Shown one piece after another: positions 1 through 7,386 of a DNA stretch of 12,247 nt (position 1 is the first letter of the stretch; every line of letters begins with the position of its first letter). Below the pieces are notes generated by a model. The model did not search any database, was not told where the DNA came from, and saw nothing but the letters and a program-made list of their open reading frames with translations. The translations under genes and the position numbers were made by a program. Source of the DNA: CAYQAJ01 sp964415245 (GTDB taxonomy: Bacteria > Planctomycetota > Planctomycetia > Pirellulales > Pirellulaceae); assembly GCA_964415245.1 (NCBI GenBank), contig CAYQAJ010000150.1, positions 1 through 12,247 on the forward strand, written 5' to 3'.

Positions 1-16
1 CTAAGGGGAATCAGTA

Positions 17-376
17 ATGGCCAAAAAGGGAGCGAAGAGACGGAAACGGCGCGGAGGGACCAAATCGGAAGCCATCCGCACCTACCTTGACAGTCATCCC
101 GGTGTGGGGCCGAACGACGCCGCCAAGGCACTCTCGAAGCCGGGTTTCGAGATCACGCCCTCGTTCGTCAGCAACGTGAAGCTGGCCGACAAGAAAAAGG
201 GTCGCCGCAAAGCCAGACGGGGACGTCCGCCTGGGTCAGGCAAGAAGCGCGGGCGACGTACCGGTGACTCCGTGTCGATGTCGGCTCTCATGGAAGCCAA
301 AAAGCTGGCCACGGCCATGGGCGGCGTCGAAAAGGCCAAGGCGGCCCTCGACGCCTACGCCCGCGTCGCGGGATGA
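17..376 (+). CDS. Small basic putative DNA-binding protein with C-terminal GGVE motif
   Basis: The 119-residue protein is very rich in Lys and Arg. Residues 1-15 form a basic tail. Residues 16-56 (starting KSEAIRTYLDSHPG and running to FVSNVK) look like a small helical, helix-turn-helix-like unit. Residues 57-82 are a basic linker holding an AT-hook-like core (RRGRPPGSGKKRGR, GRP at 69-71). Residues 88-119 form a predicted helix pair around Gly102-Gly103-Val104-Glu105. From memory, this architecture recurs in planctomycete hypothetical proteins. A nucleoid or DNA-binding role is inferred from composition and the AT-hook-like core. The ATG start is supported by an AGGGG Shine-Dalgarno sequence at 4-8. 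A convergent 60-residue protein at 549-731 shares the C-terminal motif. Confidence 0.85.
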   Translation: MAKKGAKRRKRRGGTKSEAIRTYLDSHPGVGPNDAAKALSKPGFEITPSFVSNVKLADKKKGRRKARRGRPPGSGKKRGRRTGDSVSMSALMEAKKLATAMGGVEKAKAALDAYARVAG

Positions 377-389
377 CACGTTGGCGCTA

Positions 390-490
390 GCAGGCCGTTG
401 CAAAGGGGGACAGTCCCTCTACGATCAAACGGCTTACCGGGCGGTAACAATCTGGTTGCAAAGGGACTGTCCCCCTTTGCAACGGCCTGC
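390..490. repeat. Perfect 29-bp inverted repeat, REP/MITE-like element
   Basis: Bases 390-418 are the exact reverse complement of 462-490, with a 43-base spacer. Each arm contains the near-palindrome GGGACAGTCCC (GGGAC/GTCCC around one unpaired base). The spacer holds a further small hairpin, TTACC at 434-438 and GGTAA at 443-447 with a 4-base loop. The sequence begins 14 bases after the stop of the upstream gene, between two convergent genes, a usual place for REP-type elements. No transposase is present, so any mobility would need a protein encoded elsewhere. A transcription terminator role for the flanking genes is also possible, but there is no U-tract. Confidence 0.85.
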
Positions 491-548
491 CGGGGGCTAC
501 CGCTTTATCTCGCGCTGGCGACAAGTGTGCGCTGTCGTTCCTGCAGGG

Positions 549-731
549 TCACGCTGCGCGCTTCAGTTGGCTGAGCAACTCCATCACCCGGCGGGCATTC
601 TCCACGCCGCCGACCGACTCGACAAACTCGCGCACTGCGAGCAGTTCATCGGGGATTCTTGTTTCGTGCCCGTCGGGCGTTTCGTGGCTCGATTCGGGCA
701 CGCCAGCGGCAGAAGAATCTGCGGCGGTCAT
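549..731 (-). CDS. 60-residue hypothetical protein with GGVE motif
   Basis: The short protein has a polar N-terminus (residues 1-26, rich in Ser, Glu, His) and a helical C-terminus (27-60). The segment VESVGGVENARRVMELL resembles the end of the protein at 17-376 (ATAMGGVEKAKAALDAY): the GGVE and the following N/K-A-R/K spacing match. It lacks the basic DNA-binding-like part of that protein. The frame upstream of the ATG is open back to a stop at about 831-833, and that stretch contains no basic domain. The Shine-Dalgarno site is weak (GGAA, 8 bases from the start codon). It could be a stand-alone partner or a shortened paralogue. Function is unknown. Confidence 0.6.
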   Translation of the reverse strand: MTAADSSAAGVPESSHETPDGHETRIPDELLAVREFVESVGGVENARRVMELLSQLKRAA

Positions 732-1071
732 AAGGCCGATTCCTTGTTGTGCGTTTTTTGCGACCGAAGTGCGGTTGGCGCGGTCGATGTTCCAATGGCT
801 CCCAAGATCAAGGCCGCACGTAAGGCTTCGTTACGACTCCTGAGGCAGCCTGGGGAGCGATCCGGTTGCCCGCGCCGAATGTGAATACCCCACAGAATCG
901 GTACGCCGCTCGGGCAAATTGACGAATAGGCGCGGCTGTGCGGCTGGGCAAGCTGGGGCGAGTATGGCGCATCGATGCCTATTTGCGAATGTCGACGGCC
1001 TCGGGTGGTCGATTCTCTGAAGCGGTCCACTACCGTTTTGATCGCAGCAGCGTCTCGCGCCTCCCCTCCCG
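732..1071. other. 340-base stretch with no convincing gene
   Basis: Open frames on both strands exist here (for example minus 728-1030 and 831-1091), but none has a recognisable motif, a good ribosome binding site or a planctomycete-like sequence. I see no tRNA or clear terminator. The stretch probably holds the upstream regions of the divergent genes at 731 and 1072. A decayed gene cannot be excluded. Confidence 0.4.
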
Positions 1072-1326
1072 ATGCAACAGCTCGATACCATTCGCAGCCT
1101 GGTTCGCGACCTGATGCGCCGTCACGGTGGCCGTGAGATCGACCACATTCAGGAGACGATCCTGGTTCGCGGTGGATTCTACTGCGGGCGGCGTTTCTCA
1201 GGCGACGGACTGCGTGCCGTCTGGTTTGCCGAGGAAGGTCAGGTCAAACTCTACGACGCTGCCGGGCAGACGATCGAAGTGTGCACGCCCGGGCGCGACG
1301 CGCGGATCCACCAGCGCGTCGCGTGA
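1072..1326 (+). CDS. 84-residue conserved planctomycete hypothetical protein
   Basis: The protein starts with a helical segment (residues 1-29, MQQLDTIRSLVRDLMRR) followed by a compact beta-rich part (residues 30-72) with the stretch GGFYCGRRFSGDGLRAVWF and ending in YDAAGQTIEVC. I recall this FYCGRRF...AVWF pattern from small hypothetical proteins of planctomycetes, with no function assigned. There is no signal peptide or membrane segment, so it is probably cytoplasmic. No clear Shine-Dalgarno site precedes the ATG (the upstream bases are pyrimidine-rich), so the start is less certain than the frame. The gene converges on the VOC-protein gene, with 70 bases between the stop codons. Confidence 0.75.
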   Translation: MQQLDTIRSLVRDLMRRHGGREIDHIQETILVRGGFYCGRRFSGDGLRAVWFAEEGQVKLYDAAGQTIEVCTPGRDARIHQRVA

Positions 1327-1396
1327 CATCGCAGTCGCCGTGCCGAACGCGCAACGTGGCGCATCTGGCGGCAGTCGGCATCGCAAGGGAAACTTT

Positions 1397-1792
1397 CTAC
1401 AAACCCCAGATGCTCGGCGTGGTCAGCTCGAGGCTGTTGCCCGCCGGGTCACGGAAATAGAGCGACTGCCCACCTTGCGGCCAGTCGACAACCTTCTCAA
1501 TGGCGACGCCCGCGGCGGCCAGACGCTTGCGCCATCCGTCCAGATCGTTTTGGTCGATGGCGAATGCGACGTGCCCCGATCCCGTGGCACCATGCGGCGG
1601 AATCTCGTCGCCGCCGCGACTGCTTTCGCGCGGATTGAACAGCAGCAACATTCCCTCGCCACAGCGAAAGAAAACGTGGCGACCCTTCTGCTGGTTGACC
1701 AGTTCCAGCCCCAGCACGTTTTGGTAGAATCGCCGCGCGGCCGGCAGATCGTCGACGTAGAGACAAGTCTCCAAAACGCGCTGCGGTTGCAT
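1397..1792 (-). CDS. VOC (vicinal oxygen chelate) / glyoxalase-fold protein
   Basis: This is a 131-residue protein with two beta-alpha-beta-beta-beta modules. Module one begins RVLETCLYVDDLPAARRFY (residues 5-23) and continues NVLGLELV; module two begins GSGHVAFAID (71-80) and ends LYFRDPAGNSLEL (111-123). His74 and Glu122 sit at usual metal-ligand positions of the family, and Glu8 may replace the usual first-module His. The family includes glyoxalase I, extradiol dioxygenases and antibiotic-resistance proteins, so the substrate cannot be told. The length is typical. I chose the ATG just before the conserved first strand. The frame stays open upstream, with further starts at 1816 (ATG) and 1858 (GTG), and none of the three has a clear Shine-Dalgarno site. 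Confidence 0.85.
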   Translation of the reverse strand: MQPQRVLETCLYVDDLPAARRFYQNVLGLELVNQQKGRHVFFRCGEGMLLLFNPRESSRGGDEIPPHGATGSGHVAFAIDQNDLDGWRKRLAAAGVAIEKVVDWPQGGQSLYFRDPAGNSLELTTPSIWGL

Positions 1793-1951
1793 CGGTGCTG
1801 GGCGATCGAATGTCATGAGAGCGATGCACAGCGCACTTGAGGAGGCGTTCGATCGCACGCGCGCGGCATGGAGTTTCGCTCGGACTGGGGGCGCGTGGAC
1901 GCGTTGGGACCTGGCACACGTGGTCCCGCTCGCGTGGGGCTTTCCCGCCCT

Positions 1952-2647
1952 TTAGCGCAGCGAGATTCTGTCCGAGACGACGCGCCGCGTCTGATCGGCA
2001 GTAATCTCTACCAAATGGGCCGTGAACGGGCCGTCGCGCGTTCGCACGCCTTCCGCTATCGACTGAAAAGTGCCTTCGCTTTGCAGCTTGTACGGCCTCC
2101 CCATCGCGCTACCCCGAGGCTGCTCGATGACAAGTGCGTATTGCGACTCGGGGTTCGGCAGCTCACCTACGAATCGGTACGTCACGCTAAAGAGCATAAT
2201 CGGCCCCGTGGGACCAGTCTGCTCGAGCGCGATTCCCTGCGACAGCCGCACGGGAAAGGATTGGGCGGTCGGTCGCTCCGACGTGCCGGACGTTGAGCTT
2301 GAGGCGCCGAGCGACGACGGCGGTTGCTGCGTGCCCGACGTCGGTTGTGGCTGACCGCCGCCGGCCGTCTGCTGCGATGGGCCCGTGGTAGGCGAATTGG
2401 GTGTGCGATAGGCCGGTGGCGGTTGCGTGGAGCCGGCTTGCGACGAACCGGATGCCGTCGAGGTTCGCCCAGCGGTAGTGCTTCCGCTATTTGCGGATTG
2501 CTGCGCCCCCTGGCCTTCGGCGGCGCCGCTTTGCGACGGCTTGTCACTCGGCGAGGTCAGGTCTTTGGCGAACTCGGCCGCCTTGTCACAACCGCCGGCG
2601 ATCACGAGCGTCGTCGCAATCAGCAGGGCCGACTTTCGGAAGTGCAT
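1952..2647 (-). CDS. Putative lipoprotein with Ser/Gly/Thr/Gln-rich linker
   Basis: This is a 231-residue protein. Residues 1-20 form a signal peptide with a lipobox-like end (LVIAGGC, Cys20), so it is probably a lipid-anchored envelope protein. Residues 31-129 are low-complexity (Ser, Gly, Thr, Gln, Pro) and look like a flexible spacer. Residues 130-231 are a compact beta-rich domain of unknown family, including MLFSVTYRFVGELPNPES and SQYALVIEQPRGSAMGR. The start at 2647 is supported by GGGAG with an 8-base spacing. The frame is open further upstream to 2923, but that extension would run antisense through the tRNA-Leu gene and is rejected. The role may be a tethered sensor or structural protein, but there is no direct evidence. 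Confidence 0.85.
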   Translation of the reverse strand: MHFRKSALLIATTLVIAGGCDKAAEFAKDLTSPSDKPSQSGAAEGQGAQQSANSGSTTAGRTSTASGSSQAGSTQPPPAYRTPNSPTTGPSQQTAGGGQPQPTSGTQQPPSSLGASSSTSGTSERPTAQSFPVRLSQGIALEQTGPTGPIMLFSVTYRFVGELPNPESQYALVIEQPRGSAMGRPYKLQSEGTFQSIAEGVRTRDGPFTAHLVEITADQTRRVVSDRISLR

Positions 2648-2804
2648 CGCCGTCGCTCCCAACGGGGGGAAGGGCGTCTTGCCTATTGGAAGTGGTTCAT
2701 TGTACGTCCTCAGCGAGGCAGAGCCAACGGTTCGCCCTGTTGGCACCGAAGATCGCTTGACGGTCTGCCCATGCCGACACAAGCTATGGTAAGGTCGGTC
2801 TTTT

Positions 2805-2886
2805 GCGAGAGTGGCGAAACTGGCAGACGCGCAGGACTTAGGATCCTGTCCCGCAAGGGGTCCGGGTTCGAATCCCGGCTCTCGCA
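2805..2886 (+). tRNA. tRNA-Leu (anticodon UAG)
   Basis: A complete class II cloverleaf is visible. The acceptor stem pairs GCGAGAG (2805-2811) with CTCTCGC (2879-2885), and the discriminator base is A2886. The anticodon stem CAGGA/TCCTG encloses the loop CTTAGGA with anticodon TAG at 2839-2841. The long variable arm has a CCC-GCAA-GGG hairpin (2850-2859). The T arm is CCGGG-TTCGAAT-CCCGG (2862-2878). No CCA is encoded. It should read CUN leucine codons. A possible -10 element (TATGGT, 2785-2790) lies 14 bases upstream, and I see no well-placed -35. Confidence 0.97.
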
Positions 2887-3055
2887 TTGGCGGCGGCACC
2901 ACTGGGGCACTACGCGACTCCATCCCGAAATTCAGGGGCGATTTCCATTCGAGTTTTCGCAGATAATCGACTGAGAATGGTCACTCCAACGATCGCGGCC
3001 GCCCGCCCCGAACGAAACGGAATTGGTGTCCGAACCGCACGAGTTTCCGCTCGCT

Positions 3056-3088
3056 TTGCGTGCGGGATTCAGAGGGCTTTGCTAGAAT
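3056..3088 (+). promoter_or_regulatory. Putative extended -10 promoter of the cytochrome gene
   Basis: TGCTAGAAT (3080-3088) is an extended -10 element (TGn then TAGAAT, 5 of 6 matches to TATAAT). A -35-like TTGCGT at 3056-3061 is spaced too widely (21 bases), so the extended -10 would carry the recognition. Transcription would start near 3095, giving a leader of about 55 bases before the ATG at 3149. Confidence 0.5.
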
Positions 3089-3148
3089 GAGATCGTAACG
3101 CGGTTCGCGGCCGAGATCCGCCAAGCCGCAGGTATTGAGGAATCCTTT

Positions 3149-5110
3149 ATGCACGATTCACGCACTGATACCCGCCGCGATATGCGTTCCATTGGCATCG
3201 CCGGTGCGGTGTTATTCGGGATGGCGCTAGTTTCGGGAAGCATCCTCGCGTACGCCTTTTTTCGCATGTACCGATCGGCTGGAAATGCCCCCGCTTCGAC
3301 GGGAAGCCGAGTCGTCGGGCAGAATTCCCATCGCACTCCTCCGCCGCCATCGTCGCAAGGCTATGTTGGGAGTGCAGTCTGCGGCGAATGCCACGCTGAT
3401 ATCGCCGAGAAGTACGCGTCGCACCCCATGGCCCACTCCCTGGCAGACGTCAACGAGGCCAACGTCATTGAGAACTATGACGACGCGACTTTCTCTCTTT
3501 CCGGGTCGCGCGTGTACCGCGTCGAGCGCCGTGGAGACGAGGTATTGCACCACGAAATGATGCTCGACGCCGACGGCAAAGCGTTGTACGACCAGGCGGA
3601 GCCCGTTCGCTATGTGATGGGCTCCGGACAGTATGGTCGCGGCTACGTGATCGACCGCGGCGGCCTCCTTTTCCAATCGCCCATCAGTTGGTATACCCAC
3701 GCCGCAAAGTGGGGCCTCTCGCCCGGCTATTCCCCGGGAACGCATGTCCGCTTCGATCGCCGCATCGACGATAGCTGCCTGACCTGTCATGCGGGTCGCG
3801 TCGCCACGGACCAGCCGGGAAGAAATCGATACGGCGATCCTCCTTTTCTTGAAACCTCGATTGGCTGCGAGCGTTGCCACGGTCCCGGTCAGGAACACGT
3901 CAAGCGGCAGCACGATAGCCCCACGAGCGGGGAGCCCGATCCGACAATTGTCAATCCGGCGCGCCTGGACACGGCTGAGCGTGAAAGCGTCTGCTATCAA
4001 TGTCACCTGCACGGGGAGGCAGCAGTTCTTCATTACGGGCGCAGCTTTTTCGATTTCCGCCCCGGACATCGCCTGGACGAGTATTGGACCGTTTTCGTCT
4101 CCGGCGACCAGCTGGTGGATAAGGAGGGGCGCACGCGCGTGGTCAGCCAAGTCGAACAAATGCGAGTGAGCCGCTGTTACGTCGAAAGTGAGGGCAAACT
4201 TGGCTGCACATCGTGTCACGATCCTCACTCCGAACCTTCGTCCGAATCCCGCGTCGAGTACTACCAACAGAGATGTCTCGCCTGCCACCAGGAACATGGC
4301 TGTTCGCTGCCCCTTGCACAACAGCAGGAGCCCCCCGCTCTTGGGTCGTGCATCGCTTGCCACATGGCACGCGTACCGACCGATATGCCCCACGTTGCGC
4401 ACACCGACCACCGCATTTTGCGCCGACCCGACCTCGAGCCCCGCTCTGACCCTTTCATGTCGCCTGGCGACGAATTGACGGTATTCGACCACGCGGAACG
4501 GCATCTCCCCGCCAGCGTGTTGAATCGAGCCCGAGGGCTGGCCCTGGTGACCCTTACCGGACCGGCGCGCGACGAAAACTACGCCGAATCGGCCGAGGCG
4601 CTTCTCATTCCCGTAACGGTTGCCGACCGACGCAATATGACTGCCGTACTCGAAGCCGTGGGGGACGATGAACCCGTGCTCAACGCGTTGGGCGTCTGTT
4701 GTTTGATGGAGAAGCGATGGGACGATGCACTTTCGTGTTGGCAGCGGATTCTACAGTTCGACCCGAAGAACGAGCTCGCGTTGCGGCGGCTGCTGGGCTA
4801 TTTCCACGATGGCAACGACTTGGAATTGGCCTTCGCGTATTCCGATCGGCTGATGGAAGTCAATCCCTACCTCGGCGATCTGCACGGTCGCCGCGCCCAC
4901 ATTTACGGCCAGGCCGGTGCCCTGGGAGAGCCCGGCGCCTATGACGCAGCCATCGAGTCGGCTCTGAAAGGGCTGCAGTACGATCCGACCAATCTCCGCA
5001 CCAGAGACCTGCTGGCCACGTTCTACGAGCAAGTAGGTAAATCGGACCTGGCTGCGGAACAACGGCGCATCATCGAGGGAATGAAAGCTGCCATTGCCCG
5101 CCCAAAGTGA
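3149..5110 (+). CDS. Membrane-anchored seven-heme cytochrome c with C-terminal TPRs
   Basis: The 653-residue protein has one N-terminal membrane segment (about 14-38) followed by a Pro-rich spacer, so the rest is probably periplasmic or exported. Seven CXXCH heme-binding motifs start at residues 78, 210, 240, 282, 353, 376 and 401. The first sits in the cytochrome c554-like context YVGSAVCGECHADI...HPMAHS. The stretch from VRYVMGSGQYGRGYVIDR through ISWYTHAAKWGLSPGY (153-194) matches what I recall of planctomycete and acidobacterial cytochrome-TPR proteins. Residues about 505-645 hold TPR-like helices (ALGVCCLMEKRWDDALSCW, NPYLGDLHGRRAHIY). The likely role is electron transfer coupled to TPR-mediated assembly, with unknown donor and acceptor. 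The ATG has GAGGA at 3137-3141 with a 7-base spacing. The gene converges on the FG-GAP/ASPIC gene. Confidence 0.92.
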   Translation: MHDSRTDTRRDMRSIGIAGAVLFGMALVSGSILAYAFFRMYRSAGNAPASTGSRVVGQNSHRTPPPPSSQGYVGSAVCGECHADIAEKYASHPMAHSLADVNEANVIENYDDATFSLSGSRVYRVERRGDEVLHHEMMLDADGKALYDQAEPVRYVMGSGQYGRGYVIDRGGLLFQSPISWYTHAAKWGLSPGYSPGTHVRFDRRIDDSCLTCHAGRVATDQPGRNRYGDPPFLETSIGCERCHGPGQEHVKRQHDSPTSGEPDPTIVNPARLDTAERESVCYQCHLHGEAAVLHYGRSFFDFRPGHRLDEYWTVFVSGDQLVDKEGRTRVVSQVEQMRVSRCYVESEGKLGCTSCHDPHSEPSSESRVEYYQQRCLACHQEHGCSLPLAQQQEPPALGSCIACHMARVPTDMPHVAHTDHRILRRPDLEPRSDPFMSPGDELTVFDHAERHLPASVLNRARGLALVTLTGPARDENYAESAEALLIPVTVADRRNMTAVLEAVGDDEPVLNALGVCCLMEKRWDDALSCWQRILQFDPKNELALRRLLGYFHDGNDLELAFAYSDRLMEVNPYLGDLHGRRAHIYGQAGALGEPGAYDAAIESALKGLQYDPTNLRTRDLLATFYEQVGKSDLAAEQRRIIEGMKAAIARPK

Positions 5111-5321
5111 GCGTTCCCGTCCGGTCGACACCTTGCGAGCATCGGTCGCTTGATTCGTTTCGACGTCTTGCCGAACCGTCGGCTTCCGAGGCGGGGCCGA
5201 GACCACATCGAGAAGGTCCGACCACGCCGCACACGATTACGCTGAAATCCGGCCGACACGTATCCACGGCAAGTCGCCCGATCTCGCGGCAGATGGATCG
5301 GAGCCGGGGGCCGACGCGGTG

Positions 5322-5350
5322 GCGATCGCGAATCATAGCGCCGCGATCGC
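5322..5350. repeat. 9-bp perfect inverted repeat built on GCGATCGC
   Basis: GCGATCGCG (5322-5330) and CGCGATCGC (5342-5350) are exact reverse complements around an 11-base loop. Each arm contains the palindromic octamer GCGATCGC. It may act as a strong RNA hairpin at the end of the cytochrome transcript (212 bases past its stop) or simply be a palindrome. No U-tract follows. Confidence 0.6.
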
Positions 5351-5378
5351 GTTGCATGGGATTCGTACTTTCCAACCC

Positions 5379-5410
5379 AAAGCCTGAGCCTCACTCTGAG
5401 GCCGGGCTTT
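5379..5410. terminator. Possible bidirectional terminator between convergent genes
   Basis: AAAGCC-tga-GCCTCA (5379-5393) pairs with TGAGGC-cg-GGCTTT (5397-5410) around a 3-base loop, giving two 6-bp stems with a small internal loop. A and T bases at the outer ends would leave short U-rich ends in both directions. It lies about 110 bases beyond the FG-GAP gene stop and 270 beyond the cytochrome stop. There is no long U-tract, so efficiency is doubtful. Confidence 0.45.
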
Positions 5411-5521
5411 GCACCGCAAAAATCGGGCTGGGCAGTTTGCCAACCGCCCCCCTCCGCACGGCATTGGCACGCCGCAGAATCGACCGGGACCAAAGCGGCA
5501 TGAGCTGTGGACAACTCGTCC

Positions 5522-7309
5522 CTAAAGGGAACCGACAGGCGGGGGTGTGCGCGGCTCCTCGACGACCAGCGACTGATCGACGTCCACGGCCTGCATGGTC
5601 TGGGTAATGCCGCTGGGCCACCGTATGTGGACGGAAACGGGCTTTTCCCACTGCCCCAAACCGAAGAGGAGCATGGGCTCGTTCGTGGAGACGTAGCTGG
5701 TGCCGCCGCACAACTCTTGCAAATACGAGGTTTCACCCGCCTGGAGCGTTACACGCACTCCGATTCCGCGACGATTCGAGCCACTGCCGATGAACCGCAT
5801 TTTGAGCCAGTGCCCGTCACGCGATTCATTGCGGAGCAGCGCCGCGGGCGAAGTGTGTTGCACCACAACCAGGTCCAGATCGTTATCGTCGTCATAGTCG
5901 CAGCTTGCCACGCCGCGGCCCACGAGTTTCTGTGAAAAGTACGCTCCCGCCTGTAGGCCACACTCCACCCAGCGGCCGCCGGCATGAGTAAGGAGCTGGG
6001 GCTTCATCTTGTACGTGGGGTTTCCCGTCTTGTTCTCAACGTCCCCATTGGCGACGAACACGTCCATGCGCCCGTCCAAATTGAAGTCGGCCATAATCGT
6101 ACCGAACCCGAGGTAAAAGAGCGTCGGCTCGTGCAGGCCTTCGGTACCGGTTACATCCCGAAATCCTCGAGTCGTCCCAAGATTGGCGTAAAGCGTATTC
6201 GATTCGCCGTAGAAGTGGGTCACATAGATGTCCAGATAGCCGTTGTTGTCATAGTCGGCCACGGCGATGCCCATGCTGGCCTGTGAGGAGCCCGCACGGT
6301 TGACGGCGCACCCCCACAAGTCGGCCATGTCGCGGTACGTTGCTTTGCCTTGGTTGACAAACAGAAAATTGGGCGTGGTGTCGTTAGCAACGTAGATGTC
6401 GGGCAGGCCGTCGTCATTGTAGTCGGCCACGGCCACCCCCAAACCTTTGTTGCCTTCGCCGTACAGGCCGCGCTGCTGCGCCTCGGCCGTGAAGGTGCCG
6501 TCTCCCTGATTCATGAAGCATTCGTCGGGCCAGTGATCGATGGTGCGGGGATGACAAATGCTGGGCTGTCCCCGCGGGTTGCGGCAGTCGATGGGGTGCA
6601 GTGGATCATATTGCAGGTAGTTGCAAACGTACAGGTCGAGATCGCCGTCGAGGTCAATGTCGGCCCATGCGGCCGAGGTGCTCCACCGACGGTCGCCGAC
6701 GCTGGCCTCGTCGGTCACCTCGACGAACGTGCCGTCCCCCTGGTTGCGGTAAAGGACGTTGCGCCCCACGTTGGTTACGTAGATGTCGTCGAAGCCGTCG
6801 TCGTCGAAATCACCGATGGCCACGCCTTGCCCATACACCGTTTCGCGGATGCCAATCCATTCGGTCACGTCGACGAATTGGCCGTCGCCCCGATTGTGAA
6901 AGAGCCGATCGATGGGTTGCTTCTCGGCATTGGGCCGGGTGGAATCGCCCCCTTGGCAGAAGTAGAAGTCCCAGCGATGGTCCCCGTCGTAATCCATCAC
7001 GCCGCACCCTCCCCCCGAGGCCTCCACCATAATCGACTCGCCGCGCGCTCCGTTGTCGTATTGAAACTGCACGCCCGATTCCTGGGCCACGTCCACAAAG
7101 CGGGGGAGATGCTCCATGTCGACCGAAACCGCCGATCGGGACGGCGCCGACGTTCCGCTTCGCGACATCAGATCGGCGAACGGCGAACGACTCGTCTCGA
7201 CAACCAATTTCTCGGGAGGCGTCTCGACAGAATCCACGGGTCGCCCGGTGCAGCCTGCGCTCATTAGGAGCACGGCGAGTATCTTCCACTTCACGCAACG
7301 GACACGCAT
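5522..7309 (-). CDS. CRTAC1-type FG-GAP/VCBS repeat lipoprotein with ASPIC/UnbV domain
   Basis: This is a 595-residue protein. Its signal peptide ends in a lipobox (LLMSAGC, Cys20), so it is lipid-anchored in the envelope. Seven calcium-binding-type DxDxDG-like loops start at residues 107, 167, 218, 297, 352, 408 and 471, for example DFDDDGFDD and DYDNNGYLD; together they should form one beta-propeller. A Cys-rich insert (229-264) may hold disulfides. The ASPIC/UnbV domain covers about 513-583 (RRGIGVRVTL, then GLGQWEKPVSVHIRWPSG). Such proteins are abundant in planctomycetes and are thought to act in surface binding or adhesion; the ligand is unknown. The ATG has AAGGA about 6 bases upstream. 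The frame is open to 7405, but that extension lacks a signal peptide. No clear promoter is visible in 7310-7384. Confidence 0.93.
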   Translation of the reverse strand: MRVRCVKWKILAVLLMSAGCTGRPVDSVETPPEKLVVETSRSPFADLMSRSGTSAPSRSAVSVDMEHLPRFVDVAQESGVQFQYDNGARGESIMVEASGGGCGVMDYDGDHRWDFYFCQGGDSTRPNAEKQPIDRLFHNRGDGQFVDVTEWIGIRETVYGQGVAIGDFDDDGFDDIYVTNVGRNVLYRNQGDGTFVEVTDEASVGDRRWSTSAAWADIDLDGDLDLYVCNYLQYDPLHPIDCRNPRGQPSICHPRTIDHWPDECFMNQGDGTFTAEAQQRGLYGEGNKGLGVAVADYNDDGLPDIYVANDTTPNFLFVNQGKATYRDMADLWGCAVNRAGSSQASMGIAVADYDNNGYLDIYVTHFYGESNTLYANLGTTRGFRDVTGTEGLHEPTLFYLGFGTIMADFNLDGRMDVFVANGDVENKTGNPTYKMKPQLLTHAGGRWVECGLQAGAYFSQKLVGRGVASCDYDDDNDLDLVVVQHTSPAALLRNESRDGHWLKMRFIGSGSNRRGIGVRVTLQAGETSYLQELCGGTSYVSTNEPMLLFGLGQWEKPVSVHIRWPSGITQTMQAVDVDQSLVVEEPRTPPPVGSL

Positions 7310-7386
7310 GCCATGTCCTTTCCATGACCGATCGGTCGAAATCGGGTCGCCAATCCGCAGGCGTCGCCGCAGTGGAGGAGAAAGGT

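Larger units (their letters stand above)
5111..5521. other. 411-base convergent intergenic region
   Basis: No gene is supported between the two convergent stop codons. Open frames here are antisense tails or extensions of the flanking genes and show no family signature. The region does contain two hairpin-forming sequences, at 5322-5350 and 5379-5410, which are listed separately. Confidence 0.6.

Noticed and set aside
264..884. Open frame of 206 codons on the plus strand
   Set aside because: It overlaps the first gene in another frame, runs through the inverted repeat and the antisense of the 60-residue gene, and shows no family signature.
728..1091. Minus-strand frames of 86 and 100 codons upstream of the 60-residue gene
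   Set aside because: No motif, no ribosome binding site and no planctomycete-like pattern; a decayed gene is possible but not supportable.
2757..2790. TTGACG and TATGGT as a promoter for the tRNA gene
   Set aside because: The spacing is 22 bases, too wide for a normal sigma-70 promoter; only the TATGGT is mentioned as a possible -10.
2648..2923. N-terminal extension of the lipoprotein frame
   Set aside because: It runs antisense through the tRNA-Leu gene, and the ATG at 2647 has a good Shine-Dalgarno site and a signal peptide.
3227..4504. 425-codon open frame antisense to the cytochrome gene
   Set aside because: It is a GC-rich shadow frame of a gene with seven heme motifs, with no family signature of its own.
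6350..7267. 305-codon frame antisense to the FG-GAP gene
   Set aside because: The repeated Asp codons (GAC/GAT) of the calcium-type loops produce Val/Ile-rich open antisense frames; its own product has only that repetitive composition.
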